Shown piece after piece: positions 1 through 6,927 of a stretch of 46,308 nucleotides of DNA. The stretch comes from an uncultured Collinsella sp. (GTDB lineage Bacteria; Actinomycetota; Coriobacteriia; Coriobacteriales; Coriobacteriaceae): assembly GCA_937950325.1 (NCBI GenBank), contig CALFDJ010000041.1, positions 1 through 46,308 of the forward strand, in the 5' to 3' direction. The position numbers were made by a program, and so were the translations under genes. The stretch's first letter is position 1. The number at the start of each line of letters is the position of its first letter. The notes beneath the pieces are model-generated. The model was not told where the DNA came from and made no database searches. It worked only from the letters and a program-made list of their open reading frames with translations.

Positions 1-29
1 TGATGCTCTACCAGCTGAGCCACGTCCGC
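1..29 (-). tRNA. tRNA 5' half, cut by window edge (probably tRNA-Gly)
   Basis: Read on the minus strand, the first 29 bases are the acceptor 5' strand and D-arm of a tRNA, starting GCGGACG and containing the D-loop GGCTCAGCTGGTAGAGCA. The sequence is nearly the same as the 5' half of the complete tRNA-Gly(GCC) at 706-781, so tRNA-Gly is the likely identity. The anticodon lies outside the window, so this cannot be confirmed. Confidence 0.85.
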
Positions 30-41
30 GCGCAAGAAAGT

Positions 42-69
42 ATTATATCGGTTTATTTTATCCTTGCAA
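42..69 (-). promoter_or_regulatory. promoter of the partial tRNA
   Basis: On the minus strand a perfect -10 box TATAAT (42-47) lies 16 bp downstream of a -35 box TTGCAA (64-69). The expected start is a few bases ahead of the tRNA 5' end at 29. The -35 begins CTTGC, as in the two other tRNA promoters of this window. Confidence 0.7.
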
Positions 70-78
70 GAGGTAATT

Positions 79-435
79 TTAATTATTTAGATATCCGTTT
101 TGAACAGCCGACAAAATGGCATAGTGGGATTTTTCAATTTGAGGCATCAGCTTTTCAGCCTCGTCCCAATTACCTTCGCGTAGGTAGGCTAGTTGCTGGG
201 TGAATAGTTCAAAAAGTTTCGTCATGGAAAGGTTTCCGCACATCCCTTTAAGGCAGTGACAGGCGTTAATGGCACGTTGCGAATCCTGATGACGCAGTGC
301 ATCTTCTAGTATCGAAAATTGATCATCTTCAGCATAGGTTTTTAAAAGACTCTGAAGAAGTACTTCATTTCCCATAACGCGCGATAAAGCATCTTCGATA
401 TCAATCCCAACTGCTTTAAAGGCTTCATGGTTCAT
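79..435 (-). CDS. Stand-alone Hpt (histidine phosphotransfer) domain protein
   Basis: A 118-residue protein that is essentially one four-helix Hpt domain. The phosphoacceptor is probably His60 in the motif HCLKGMCGN, which matches the Hpt consensus H-x-L-K-G followed by a small-residue patch. Such proteins relay phosphate between the receiver domain of a hybrid histidine kinase and a response regulator in the cytoplasm. The start at 435 follows a good ribosome site (AAAGGAGACCAACC then ATG). It stands alone between tRNA genes; no kinase or response regulator is adjacent, so its partners must be encoded elsewhere. It has no transmembrane segment. The family call is firm; the pathway is unknown. 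Confidence 0.85.
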   Translation of the reverse strand: MNHEAFKAVGIDIEDALSRVMGNEVLLQSLLKTYAEDDQFSILEDALRHQDSQRAINACHCLKGMCGNLSMTKLFELFTQQLAYLREGNWDEAEKLMPQIEKSHYAILSAVQNGYLNN

Positions 436-597
436 GGTTGGTCTCCTTTCGCTGTGTAAGGTGAATTGTTAAAACTGGGGAATTAAGAGTAGTCGAGCTG
501 CTAAGCTGCAAACGTGTAATAGGAGTCTATTTCAGGTTCGACCTTTAAAAAGCTCTCGATCAGTTCAGGATTATAAAAGAAATACTCAGGAAAAAAT

Positions 598-671
598 TGG
601 AGGCGACGCCCGGATTCGAACCGGGGGTAAAGGCTTTGCAGGCCTCTGCCTTACCACTTGGCCACTTCGCC
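598..671 (-). tRNA. tRNA-Cys(GCA)
   Basis: The minus strand gives a full cloverleaf from GGCGAAG at 671, with anticodon loop CTGCAAA (GCA), T-loop GGTTCGAATCC and an encoded 3' CCA at 598-600. The acceptor stem has one A-G mismatch at its sixth pair. It lies 26 nt after the terminator of the upstream tRNA-Gly with no clear promoter of its own, so it may depend on read-through. A T-run (ATTTTTT) follows the CCA end. Confidence 0.95.
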
Positions 672-672
672 G

Positions 673-695
673 AAAAAGGACCGCCTAAACGGTCC
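673..695 (-). terminator. terminator of tRNA-Gly
   Basis: On the minus strand GGACCG and CGGTCC (678-695) form a 6-bp stem with a TTTAGG loop, followed by TTTTTC. It separates tRNA-Gly from tRNA-Cys; the short stem suggests incomplete termination. Confidence 0.6.
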
Positions 696-705
696 GGAAA
701 TGCAA

Positions 706-781
706 TGGAGCGGACAACGGGGCTCGAACCCGCGACCCCAACCTTGGCAAGGTTGTGCTCTACCAACTGAGCCATGTCCGC
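706..781 (-). tRNA. tRNA-Gly(GCC)
   Basis: Complete cloverleaf on the minus strand: acceptor GCGGACA (775-781) pairs with TGTCCGC, the anticodon loop carries GCC within CTTGCCAAG, the T-loop is GGTTCGAGCCC, and CCA is encoded at 706-708. Its 5' half is almost identical to the partial tRNA at the window start. Confidence 0.96.
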
Positions 782-793
782 TTGCGGGTTATT

Positions 794-842
794 AATTTAC
801 GCGAGTTGTCCAAAAGACGCAAGTACTTTTTTCAAAAAACTT
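794..842 (-). promoter_or_regulatory. tRNA-Gly promoter with A/T palindrome upstream
   Basis: The minus strand has -10 TAAATT (794-799) and -35 TTGCGT (817-822) with a 17-bp spacer, placing the start about 6 nt before the tRNA. Directly upstream of the -35 is AAGTTTTTTGAAAAAAGT, a near-perfect palindrome that recurs at the same place upstream of tRNA-Leu. It resembles an UP-element or a regulator site. Confidence 0.65.
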
Positions 843-886
843 GTCTGCCGCATGTTCTTAGTAGCTAAACGCGCTAAAGCGATTGG

Positions 887-1633
887 CTAGGCACACGATT
901 CCAGCGCTCCGCTAAACAGCTTCACCATCTGCACGCGCGTGCCGGCGCCGTCCGTACGACGAGCAACCTCCACGTTATCGACGAGCATACGCATAAGCTT
1001 GATGCCACGGCCGCGTTCCTCGGATGCGACCGGTTCGCTCGTTTCATCGATAGAATAGCCGGCACCTCGATCAAGCACCTCAACCACAACGCGATCGCCA
1101 TAGGCCTGAACCGTCAGGACGCACCCGATACCGCCCGCATGGTCATAGGCATTACCCAGCGCCTCCCCCGACGCCAATGCGACATCGTAGCGCTCGTCAC
1201 GGCGCAACGGAAGCGATTCAAGGAGTTCGGCGATGCGATGTCGGTAGTATGGAAGATTCTCGATACCCTGACGGACCTCAACGCTCTTACTCCAGCGAGG
1301 CAGCTCCCCCACCGGAATGGCAGGAATTGACTCCCGTGCCGGCCCCACGACATGAAGGATATCGACAAGACGAGCAATCTCCAAAAAGCGAACAACTTCA
1401 CCTGATGCATTGACGAGCGAAAGCAGGCCTTCTCGCCTCATAAGCTCACGAGCGCGCGTAAGCAGGAATGCCAAGCCCGTAGAATCGATAAAGCTAACAG
1501 CCTGACAGTTGATGACGACACGACGCACGCCGCGGCCAATCAAAGCATCCAACCGCCGACGCAGCGCAGGCACCGTGGCGATGTCGATATCGCCTGGTGG
1601 CGTCAAAACCGCTATGTCATTCCACTCATTCAT
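887..1633 (-). CDS. Fused anti-anti-sigma (STAS) and anti-sigma kinase (HATPase) protein
   Basis: The N-terminal ~100 residues are a STAS domain with the phosphorylatable-serine motif IDSTG (Ser51 from this start). After a short linker, residues ~120-245 form an RsbW/SpoIIAB-type GHKL ATPase with N-box EALGNAYDHA, G1 motif DRGAGY and G2 motif ERGRGIKLM. These two functions are usually separate proteins: the kinase phosphorylates the STAS serine and binds a sigma factor. Here they are one chain of 248 residues. The gene lies 78 nt downstream of a PAS-GAF-PP2C phosphatase that probably removes the phosphate. I chose ATG at 1633; an in-frame TTG at 1651 would add six residues, and neither has a strong ribosome site. 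No sigma factor is encoded nearby. Confidence 0.85.
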   Translation of the reverse strand: MNEWNDIAVLTPPGDIDIATVPALRRRLDALIGRGVRRVVINCQAVSFIDSTGLAFLLTRARELMRREGLLSLVNASGEVVRFLEIARLVDILHVVGPARESIPAIPVGELPRWSKSVEVRQGIENLPYYRHRIAELLESLPLRRDERYDVALASGEALGNAYDHAGGIGCVLTVQAYGDRVVVEVLDRGAGYSIDETSEPVASEERGRGIKLMRMLVDNVEVARRTDGAGTRVQMVKLFSGALESCA

Positions 1634-1711
1634 ACGACCATGGTTCCCCAAAAAAGCCCACTCGATGCATTCGTTTCCCCAACCGTACGGATTCAGCCCG
1701 CCCAGCGTCGT

Positions 1712-4057
1712 CTATGAACGACCCCGTAAAAACTCAAGGGACACCAATGCAATGTCATCGTCCAGCGCCGATTCGGTAAATCGGTCAAGCTCGCCCAAGA
1801 CCTTGCCGCAAATGCCCGATACGCCCTCACCCGAGACAGAGAGCAGAAGGTCGCGCAAGCGCTGCTCGCCAAAGAACGCTCCGGTGCGGTCGCGGGCCTC
1901 AATCGTTCCATCCGTATACATGAAGAGCATGTCGCCGGGGGCAAACGTAAACACGCCTGTCTCGTACACCATGCTCTCAAAGGCACCGATTACGCCCGAT
2001 TGGCATCCAAGCAGCTCAACCTCTCCCCCACGGGCCTCGCCGCCACCCAGCGGCATCGACTCTGGCCTGATGACCATGGTCGGAGGATGGCCCGCCGAAC
2101 AATACGTTGCGCGTCCGGCTTTAAGGTCAATCTTGGCGATAAAGGCCGTCACGAACGTCTCGACCCTCGAAAAGCCCATGAGCATGCTGTTAAGGGAGCG
2201 TGCCATGCGGGCCGGTCCAGCGCCCTCCCAGGCATATGCCGTCAGGGCCGTCTTGACGAGCGCGGACATCGATGCGGCCTCAATGCCTTTGCCAGACACA
2301 TCACCCAGAATCATGACGGCGCAGTCGTCGGGAAGACGAATGAGCGTATAGAAATCGCCTCCGACCAACGCCGAATTCGTGGCCGACAGGTACACCGAAT
2401 CGGTTGCGATACCCGGAACATCCCCCAGGGAATTTCTCATGCCGATCTGGAGCGTCTGAGCGATATGGCGCTCCTCGCGCTTTTGAGATTCGCCTTCGTA
2501 GATCAGTTCAAAGTCATGCGCCAAGTGCACCAAGTAGTCATATTCAAGGTCATCAATCGGCTCTTGGCTACCATCACGAAGCAGCAGCGCGCGCGTCGTC
2601 GGGCTCTTCGCAACAGAAGCAGGAACAATCGCGTCGTTACTGTGCTTGCCATCGCCCTCAGAGCGCGGGTGCCCCGCCTCGATGCCGGAGTCGACGTAGA
2701 GACCTTGACAAGGCAGACCATGCGCCCTAAGCCAGCCTCCCATAGGCATCGATTCGTCAACGCGAGTTATACGGACGTGTTTAAGGTCCTCGGCACTCGT
2801 ACCCCCCAAAACAGATGCCTCAAAGCCATCAGGGCCAGCCCCCAGACGTGCCGCTGGCGCCGTTGTGGAAAAGAAAAGCTTCTCGGGATCGTCCGGCAAG
2901 GCAACGCGACTGCCGCCTTCAAAATCTATGACGTAGGAATCCAGACTGGCGTCATACTCAACAGGGCAAAAATGGCAGTTGAGCATATTGCAGATCTCGG
3001 ACGATACCGCCTGGGTAGCCGCGACGGAATCGTCTAGAAAGGTAAACAACTCATCACGTAAGACATTGAGCGAGCGGCCAAGCTCGGCCGTGCGACGAGA
3101 GCGAAGACTCGATGCCATGCCGACCAGTTGGATAGACAGGTAATCGCAAATGACCTCGAGTACATTAACGTCATAGGCGAGCGGTGCCTGGGGGCGTTTC
3201 CAACCAACTTCCAGCACGCCAAGGATCTGCGTACCGTAAAAAACGGGAAGACAGATCTCGCTGCGGTACGGAGGCATATCCTGCACGCGCAACAGGTGCT
3301 TAGAACGATTGTCCAAGTCCATGAACATACCGGAGGCGGCCTTATCGCCCTCAAGGTCCTGTTGAATCGACAAGCGACAGGCACGCGACTCACGAAGAAC
3401 ATACGTCGGAATGCCAGCGCCATACGGCAAAAACTCAGGCAGGTAGCTGTCGTACAGCTCCTTGGAAACACCGCGAAGTTTAAAACCGCCGCTCTCAGAA
3501 AAATAGATAGCGGCACCCGAAGCATCGAGCGTTCCTACAAGCTGGTTCAAAACAGTATCAAGCAGGCTGGGTAACTCATCGGAGCCCACAGTGCTCATAA
3601 TGACCGAGAGCGTGCCAGAGAGACGCTTGTTCGCCACTCTAAGCTCCGATAACGCACGCTTGAGTTGACGGTCGTGAGAATACTGTTCTTCGATGCTATG
3701 GAGCGCCACCAGGACACGTGGCGCGCGGCGCCCAAAGATGCGTGGAGGCGTCACGGAGCCCGCACGAACCAAGACGGGGATAAAGGAGCCGTCACTCAGC
3801 TTGAGCATCAGTTCGTTCTCGGAGCCATCAGTTTCAAATGGCAGACGATGTTCCGTCGCACGTTCAAAAGCGGATGAGTACAGGACGTCTTTAACATCTC
3901 CACCGATGACGTCGGCGCGTTCCTCGCACATCAAACCAAGTAAGCGATTATTCACATGCAGAATGGTTCCGTCGAGCTCACAGATGATGACAGCATCGCT
4001 CGTGATCTCGACTAGTTGGGCAACGTCTGCCCACTCGTTGCGTTCAAGCGTTTCCAT
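1712..4057 (-). CDS. PAS-GAF-PP2C (SpoIIE/RsbU-type) serine phosphatase
   Basis: About 781 residues. A PAS domain occupies roughly residues 10-125, a GAF-like sensor roughly 150-320, and a poorly conserved middle region leads to a C-terminal PP2C/SpoIIE domain (about 530-780). Metal-binding motifs of the phosphatase are intact: GGDFYT, GDVSGKGIEAA, YTDGTIEAR and the terminal DDDIALV. Family members dephosphorylate STAS anti-anti-sigma factors in response to a small-molecule or redox signal; the obvious substrate is the STAS domain of the next gene. No transmembrane helix is evident, so sensing is probably cytoplasmic. ATG at 4057 is preferred (GGTGGGG six bases ahead); GTG at 4069 is an alternative. 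It begins just after the tRNA-Leu terminator. Confidence 0.9.
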   Translation of the reverse strand: METLERNEWADVAQLVEITSDAVIICELDGTILHVNNRLLGLMCEERADVIGGDVKDVLYSSAFERATEHRLPFETDGSENELMLKLSDGSFIPVLVRAGSVTPPRIFGRRAPRVLVALHSIEEQYSHDRQLKRALSELRVANKRLSGTLSVIMSTVGSDELPSLLDTVLNQLVGTLDASGAAIYFSESGGFKLRGVSKELYDSYLPEFLPYGAGIPTYVLRESRACRLSIQQDLEGDKAASGMFMDLDNRSKHLLRVQDMPPYRSEICLPVFYGTQILGVLEVGWKRPQAPLAYDVNVLEVICDYLSIQLVGMASSLRSRRTAELGRSLNVLRDELFTFLDDSVAATQAVSSEICNMLNCHFCPVEYDASLDSYVIDFEGGSRVALPDDPEKLFFSTTAPAARLGAGPDGFEASVLGGTSAEDLKHVRITRVDESMPMGGWLRAHGLPCQGLYVDSGIEAGHPRSEGDGKHSNDAIVPASVAKSPTTRALLLRDGSQEPIDDLEYDYLVHLAHDFELIYEGESQKREERHIAQTLQIGMRNSLGDVPGIATDSVYLSATNSALVGGDFYTLIRLPDDCAVMILGDVSGKGIEAASMSALVKTALTAYAWEGAGPARMARSLNSMLMGFSRVETFVTAFIAKIDLKAGRATYCSAGHPPTMVIRPESMPLGGGEARGGEVELLGCQSGVIGAFESMVYETGVFTFAPGDMLFMYTDGTIEARDRTGAFFGEQRLRDLLLSVSGEGVSGICGKVLGELDRFTESALDDDIALVSLEFLRGRS

Positions 4058-4083
4058 CGTGGACCCCACCGTCTATCGGTAAC

Positions 4084-4105
4084 AAAAAAGCCTCCGAAGA
4101 GGCTT
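4084..4105 (-). terminator. tRNA-Leu terminator
   Basis: The minus strand reads AAGCCTC, loop TTCG, GAGGCTT, then TTTT: a 7-bp stem with a stable UUCG tetraloop and U-run. It lies between tRNA-Leu and the start of the phosphatase gene. Confidence 0.85.
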
Positions 4106-4116
4106 CTCAAATGCGA

Positions 4117-4206
4117 TGGTGTCGGAGGCGGGACTTGAACCCGCATGACCAAAAAGCGGTCACTAGCACCTCAAGCTAGCGCGTCTGCCAATTCCGCCAC
4201 TCCGAC
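4117..4206 (-). tRNA. tRNA-Leu(GAG)
   Basis: A class II tRNA on the minus strand with acceptor GTCGGAG (4200-4206), anticodon loop TTGAGGT (GAG), a long variable arm built on GACCGCTTTTTGGTC, T-loop GGTTCAAGTCC and an encoded 3' ACCA (4117-4120). Confidence 0.96.
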
Positions 4207-4263
4207 ATGCTATGTTGTTGATTCGCAGTTCGTTTTGTTGGACCCGCGCGTTCAACGAGGAAG

Positions 4264-4313
4264 ATAATAACCTATGATTCGAGAACTGTGCAAGCACTTT
4301 TTTCAAAAAAGTT
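4264..4313 (-). promoter_or_regulatory. tRNA-Leu promoter with A/T palindrome upstream
   Basis: The minus strand shows -35 TTGCAC (4288-4293), an 18-bp spacer and -10 TATTAT (4264-4269), implying a leader of about 50 nt before the tRNA. Immediately upstream sits AACTTTTTTGAAAAAAGTGC, which matches the element upstream of the tRNA-Gly promoter. Confidence 0.7.
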
Positions 4314-4350
4314 TACGAATTTGTAAATGTGCAGGTAGATCAGTGTGTCC

Positions 4351-4475
4351 GGCCCCGAATCGGTGTTGCCTCCCGGCGCGTCCTCGGGCATGAGCGATAT
4401 TTTGCTGCGCACTTCGTGCTGCAAAATATCGCTCCCCCTGCGGAATGCGCCGGGAGGCAACACCGATTCGGGGCC
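4351..4475. repeat. 125-bp nested inverted repeat
   Basis: Perfect 29-bp outer arms (4351-4379 and 4447-4475, core GAATCGGTGTTGCCTCCCGG) enclose perfect 14-bp inner arms GAGCGATATTTTGC (4392-4405 and 4421-4434), and the tip pairs again as GCAC-TTC-GTGC. Almost the whole element would fold into one long hairpin. It codes for nothing I recognise and lies downstream of the opp operon and upstream of the tRNA-Leu promoter. Confidence 0.9.
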
Positions 4476-4565
4476 TGCAAATACGTACTTCAGGCACAGT
4501 TCTCAAACATGTTCTGGGAGCTGATATAAATTTAGTGGCTCGGCTTTGCCTAGCCCTTATATAAG

Positions 4566-4591
4566 GAGGCCGGAGCTAAAGCTCCGGCCTC
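4566..4591. terminator. hairpin, possible terminator downstream of opp
   Basis: A perfect 11-bp stem GAGGCCGGAGC / GCTCCGGCCTC with a TAAA loop. The following bases are only modestly T-rich on either strand, so termination is plausible but not certain. Confidence 0.5.
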
Positions 4592-4618
4592 GCTATCTTT
4601 CCTATTAGATTAAGTGAG

Positions 4619-4834
4619 CGATCAAGGAATCGCACCCCTCCCTGCCGCGTTGCCGCAGGGCCCGTGCTGGACTTAGTTTTCAGAACATTCCGCAGACCAG
4701 GAAACCCCCTTATCCGCGGCTCCGAAGGAGCAGGATAAGGGGGTTTCCATGGTCGAGGACGTTCTGAAAACTAAGTCCAGCGCGGGCCCGGACGATAACA
4801 ACCGGCTACAGGTCGATGTGCGATTCCTTGATCG
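4619..4834. repeat. 216-bp three-tier inverted repeat overlapping the 3' end of oppF
   Basis: Three nested pairs of arms share one centre. Outer arms of 17 bp (4619-4635 and 4818-4834) are perfect. Middle arms of 27 bp (4660-4686 and 4761-4787) have one mismatch. Inner arms of 16 bp (4700-4715 and 4733-4748, GGAAACCCCCTTATCC) are perfect, and the loop still pairs as CTCC-GAA-GGAG. The right outer arm is coding sequence of oppF (its last codons), so the left arm is an inverted copy of the gene end. As RNA it would be a very stable structure at the end of the opp transcript and may act as terminator or 3' protector. Confidence 0.9.
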
Positions 4835-5834
4835 GGAACGGCTCCGCGAAGTGGCACGCGCAGCAGTGACCCGGTGCGACTTCCTTAAACTCGGGAAGCT
4901 TCTCAGAGCAGATGCCCTGCGCGATCGGGCAGCGAGTGTGGAAACGGCAGCCGGTCGGCGGATCCAGCGGTGACGGCGGATCGCCGGCGAGGATGATGCG
5001 CTTACGGGTCTTCTGGATATCCGGATCGGGAACCGGCACGGCAGACAGCAGCGACTGCGTGTACGGATGGTGAGGCTCGCTATAGAGCGTCTTCCAGTCC
5101 GAAACCTCAACCATCTTACCCAGATACATAACGGCAACGCGATCGGAAATGTGCTGCACGACGGACAGGTCGTGAGCGATAAACAGATACGCGGTACCGA
5201 ACTTGTCCTGCAGTTCCTTGAGCAGGTTCAGAACCTGGGCCTGAATGGACACATCCAGAGCGGAAACCGGCTCGTCGCAGATAATCAGCTTAGGCTTCAG
5301 CGCAAATGCACGGGCAATGCCGACACGCTGACGCTGACCGCCGGAGAACTCATGAGGATAGCGGTTAATGTGCTCGGGGTTCAGTCCGACAACGTCGAGA
5401 AGCTCGCGGACGCGCTCAATGCGCTCCTCCTTGGTGCCCACGCCGTGAATGGTCATGGGCTCGGAGACGATCTCGCCGATGGTCATGCGGGGATTCAGCG
5501 AAGCATAGGGATCCTGGAAGATAAACTGCATCTCGCGACGCATGTCCTTGATCTCATGCTTGCTCATCTCGGCAACATCTTTACCCTGGAAGAACACTTT
5601 GCCTGCCGTCGGCTTGGTCAGGCGCATGATGGTACGGCCCGTGGTGGACTTACCGCAACCAGACTCGCCGACCAGGCCAAAGGTCTCACCCGGATAAATC
5701 TTGAACGAAATGTCATTCACAGCAGAGACGACACGCTTGGAGAAGCGCTTGGCGAACATGCCGGACTCAGCGGGAAACTCCTTAGAGAGGTGCTCGACCT
5801 TCAGCAACGGAGTGCGCTCGTTGGTATCTGCCAT
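4806..5834 (-). CDS. oppF: Oligopeptide/dipeptide ABC transporter ATPase (OppF/DppF-type)
   Basis: A 342-residue ATPase that powers peptide import as one of two unequal nucleotide-binding subunits. Walker A GESGCGKST, ABC signature LSGGQRQRVG, Walker B LIICDEPVSAL and the switch histidine in FIAHDLS are all present. The C-terminal oligopeptide-transporter extension carries cysteines in GCRFHTRCPIAQGIC and a later HCCACH, the pattern that holds an iron-sulphur cluster in this family. Its start overlaps the oppD stop by one base (TAATG), so translation is coupled. The final codons fall inside the large inverted repeat at 4619-4834. The symbol is by family; substrate specificity (di- or oligopeptide) is not shown by sequence. 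Confidence 0.93.
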   Translation of the reverse strand: MADTNERTPLLKVEHLSKEFPAESGMFAKRFSKRVVSAVNDISFKIYPGETFGLVGESGCGKSTTGRTIMRLTKPTAGKVFFQGKDVAEMSKHEIKDMRREMQFIFQDPYASLNPRMTIGEIVSEPMTIHGVGTKEERIERVRELLDVVGLNPEHINRYPHEFSGGQRQRVGIARAFALKPKLIICDEPVSALDVSIQAQVLNLLKELQDKFGTAYLFIAHDLSVVQHISDRVAVMYLGKMVEVSDWKTLYSEPHHPYTQSLLSAVPVPDPDIQKTRKRIILAGDPPSPLDPPTGCRFHTRCPIAQGICSEKLPEFKEVAPGHCCACHFAEPFPIKESHIDL

Positions 5835-6925
5835 TACGCCTCGCCTCCCTTCTTGGAATCCTTGCGCGTACGGGACGTCTCAGGAGCGTTCTTGAGGAAC
5901 TCGGGGTCACCGGAGTAGTGGCACGCAGAGTAATGACCAGACTCGGTGACAACGCGCTCGGGGCGCTGCTTGCGGCACTTGTCCGTCGCATAGGGACAAC
6001 GAGGCGAGAAGACGCAGCCCTCAGGCAGGTTCATGAGCGAAGGCGGGTTGCCGTGAATCGGCGTAAGCGGCTTCTTCTCTTCGATGGCCTGCTCCGGGAT
6101 GGAGCGGATAAGGCCCCAGGTGTAGGGGTGACGGCTCTCGTAGAAGATTTCCTCAGCAGTACCGAACTCGACGGGACGGCCTGCGTACATAACCATGATC
6201 TTATCGGCCATATCGGCAACGACGCCCAGGTCATGGGTAATCATGATGATGGCGTTGCCGTTCTTCTCCTGCATTTCCTGCATGAGCTCGATAATCTGAG
6301 CCTGAATGGTAACGTCCAGAGCCGTCGTGGGCTCGTCGGCAATCAGGATATCGGGATCGCAGGCAAGAGCCATAGCGATCATGACACGCTGACGCATACC
6401 GCCGGAGAACTGGTGCGGATACTCATTGACGCGCTTCTCGGGCTCGGGGATACCCACGAGGTCCAAAAGCTCGGTAGCGCGCTTGAGCGCCTCCTGCTTG
6501 GAGTAGCCACGGTGCAGACGAAGGCCCTCGCCCACCTGCTTGCCGATCTTATAGACCGGGTTCAAGGAGGTCATAGGATCCTGGAAGATCATCGCGATGT
6601 CGTTTCCGCGAATGTGCTGCATCTCTTCCTCGGTCATCTCGAGGATAGAACGACCGCGATAGCGAACGTCGCCGCCCTCGATCTTTCCCGGAGGCATCGA
6701 GATGAGGCCCATGATGGTCATGGCGGTCACGGACTTACCGGAGCCGGACTCACCGACGACACCCAGGGTCTCGCCGCGATCGAGCGTGTAGGACACACCG
6801 TCGACAGCGCGAACGACACCATCCTCGGTATGGAAATACATCTTAAGGTCATCGACCTCGAGCAGATGCTGGCCCTCGGGAACCGGCTGGTCCTTCAGGT
6901 CCACATAGTTCTTGTTCTTCTTCAT
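5834..6925 (-). CDS. oppD: Oligopeptide/dipeptide ABC transporter ATPase (OppD/DppD-type)
   Basis: A 363-residue partner of OppF. It shows Walker A GESGSGKSV, signature FSGGMRQRVM, Walker B ILIADEPTTAL and the switch region ITHDLGVV. The C-terminal extension has the family cysteine motif GCVFSPRCPYATDKC and a final SACHY. An extra charged tail (about 20 residues, Lys/Arg/Glu-rich) follows the last cysteine. The ATG at 6925 is three bases after the oppC stop, with AAGG just upstream. It acts on the cytoplasmic face of the OppBC channel. Confidence 0.93.
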   Translation of the reverse strand: MKKNKNYVDLKDQPVPEGQHLLEVDDLKMYFHTEDGVVRAVDGVSYTLDRGETLGVVGESGSGKSVTAMTIMGLISMPPGKIEGGDVRYRGRSILEMTEEEMQHIRGNDIAMIFQDPMTSLNPVYKIGKQVGEGLRLHRGYSKQEALKRATELLDLVGIPEPEKRVNEYPHQFSGGMRQRVMIAMALACDPDILIADEPTTALDVTIQAQIIELMQEMQEKNGNAIIMITHDLGVVADMADKIMVMYAGRPVEFGTAEEIFYESRHPYTWGLIRSIPEQAIEEKKPLTPIHGNPPSLMNLPEGCVFSPRCPYATDKCRKQRPERVVTESGHYSACHYSGDPEFLKNAPETSRTRKDSKKGGEA

Positions 6926-6927
6926 CC

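Noticed and set aside
560..775. A 71-codon reading frame over the tRNA-Cys/tRNA-Gly region
   Set aside because: It runs through two complete tRNAs and has no ribosome site; it is a by-product of the tRNA sequence.
4329..4529. Short frames on both strands inside the palindrome at 4351-4475
   Set aside because: Both strands give similar peptides because the DNA is palindromic; no start site or family supports them.
4351..4834. Insertion sequence or transposon
   Set aside because: The inverted repeats are long, but there is no transposase frame between or beside them and no target duplication was seen.
4673..5137. Arg/Ser-rich minus-strand frame overlapping the 3' end of oppF
   Set aside because: It is out of frame with oppF and composed of shadow-type Arg/Ser codons; the oppF frame has full family motifs.
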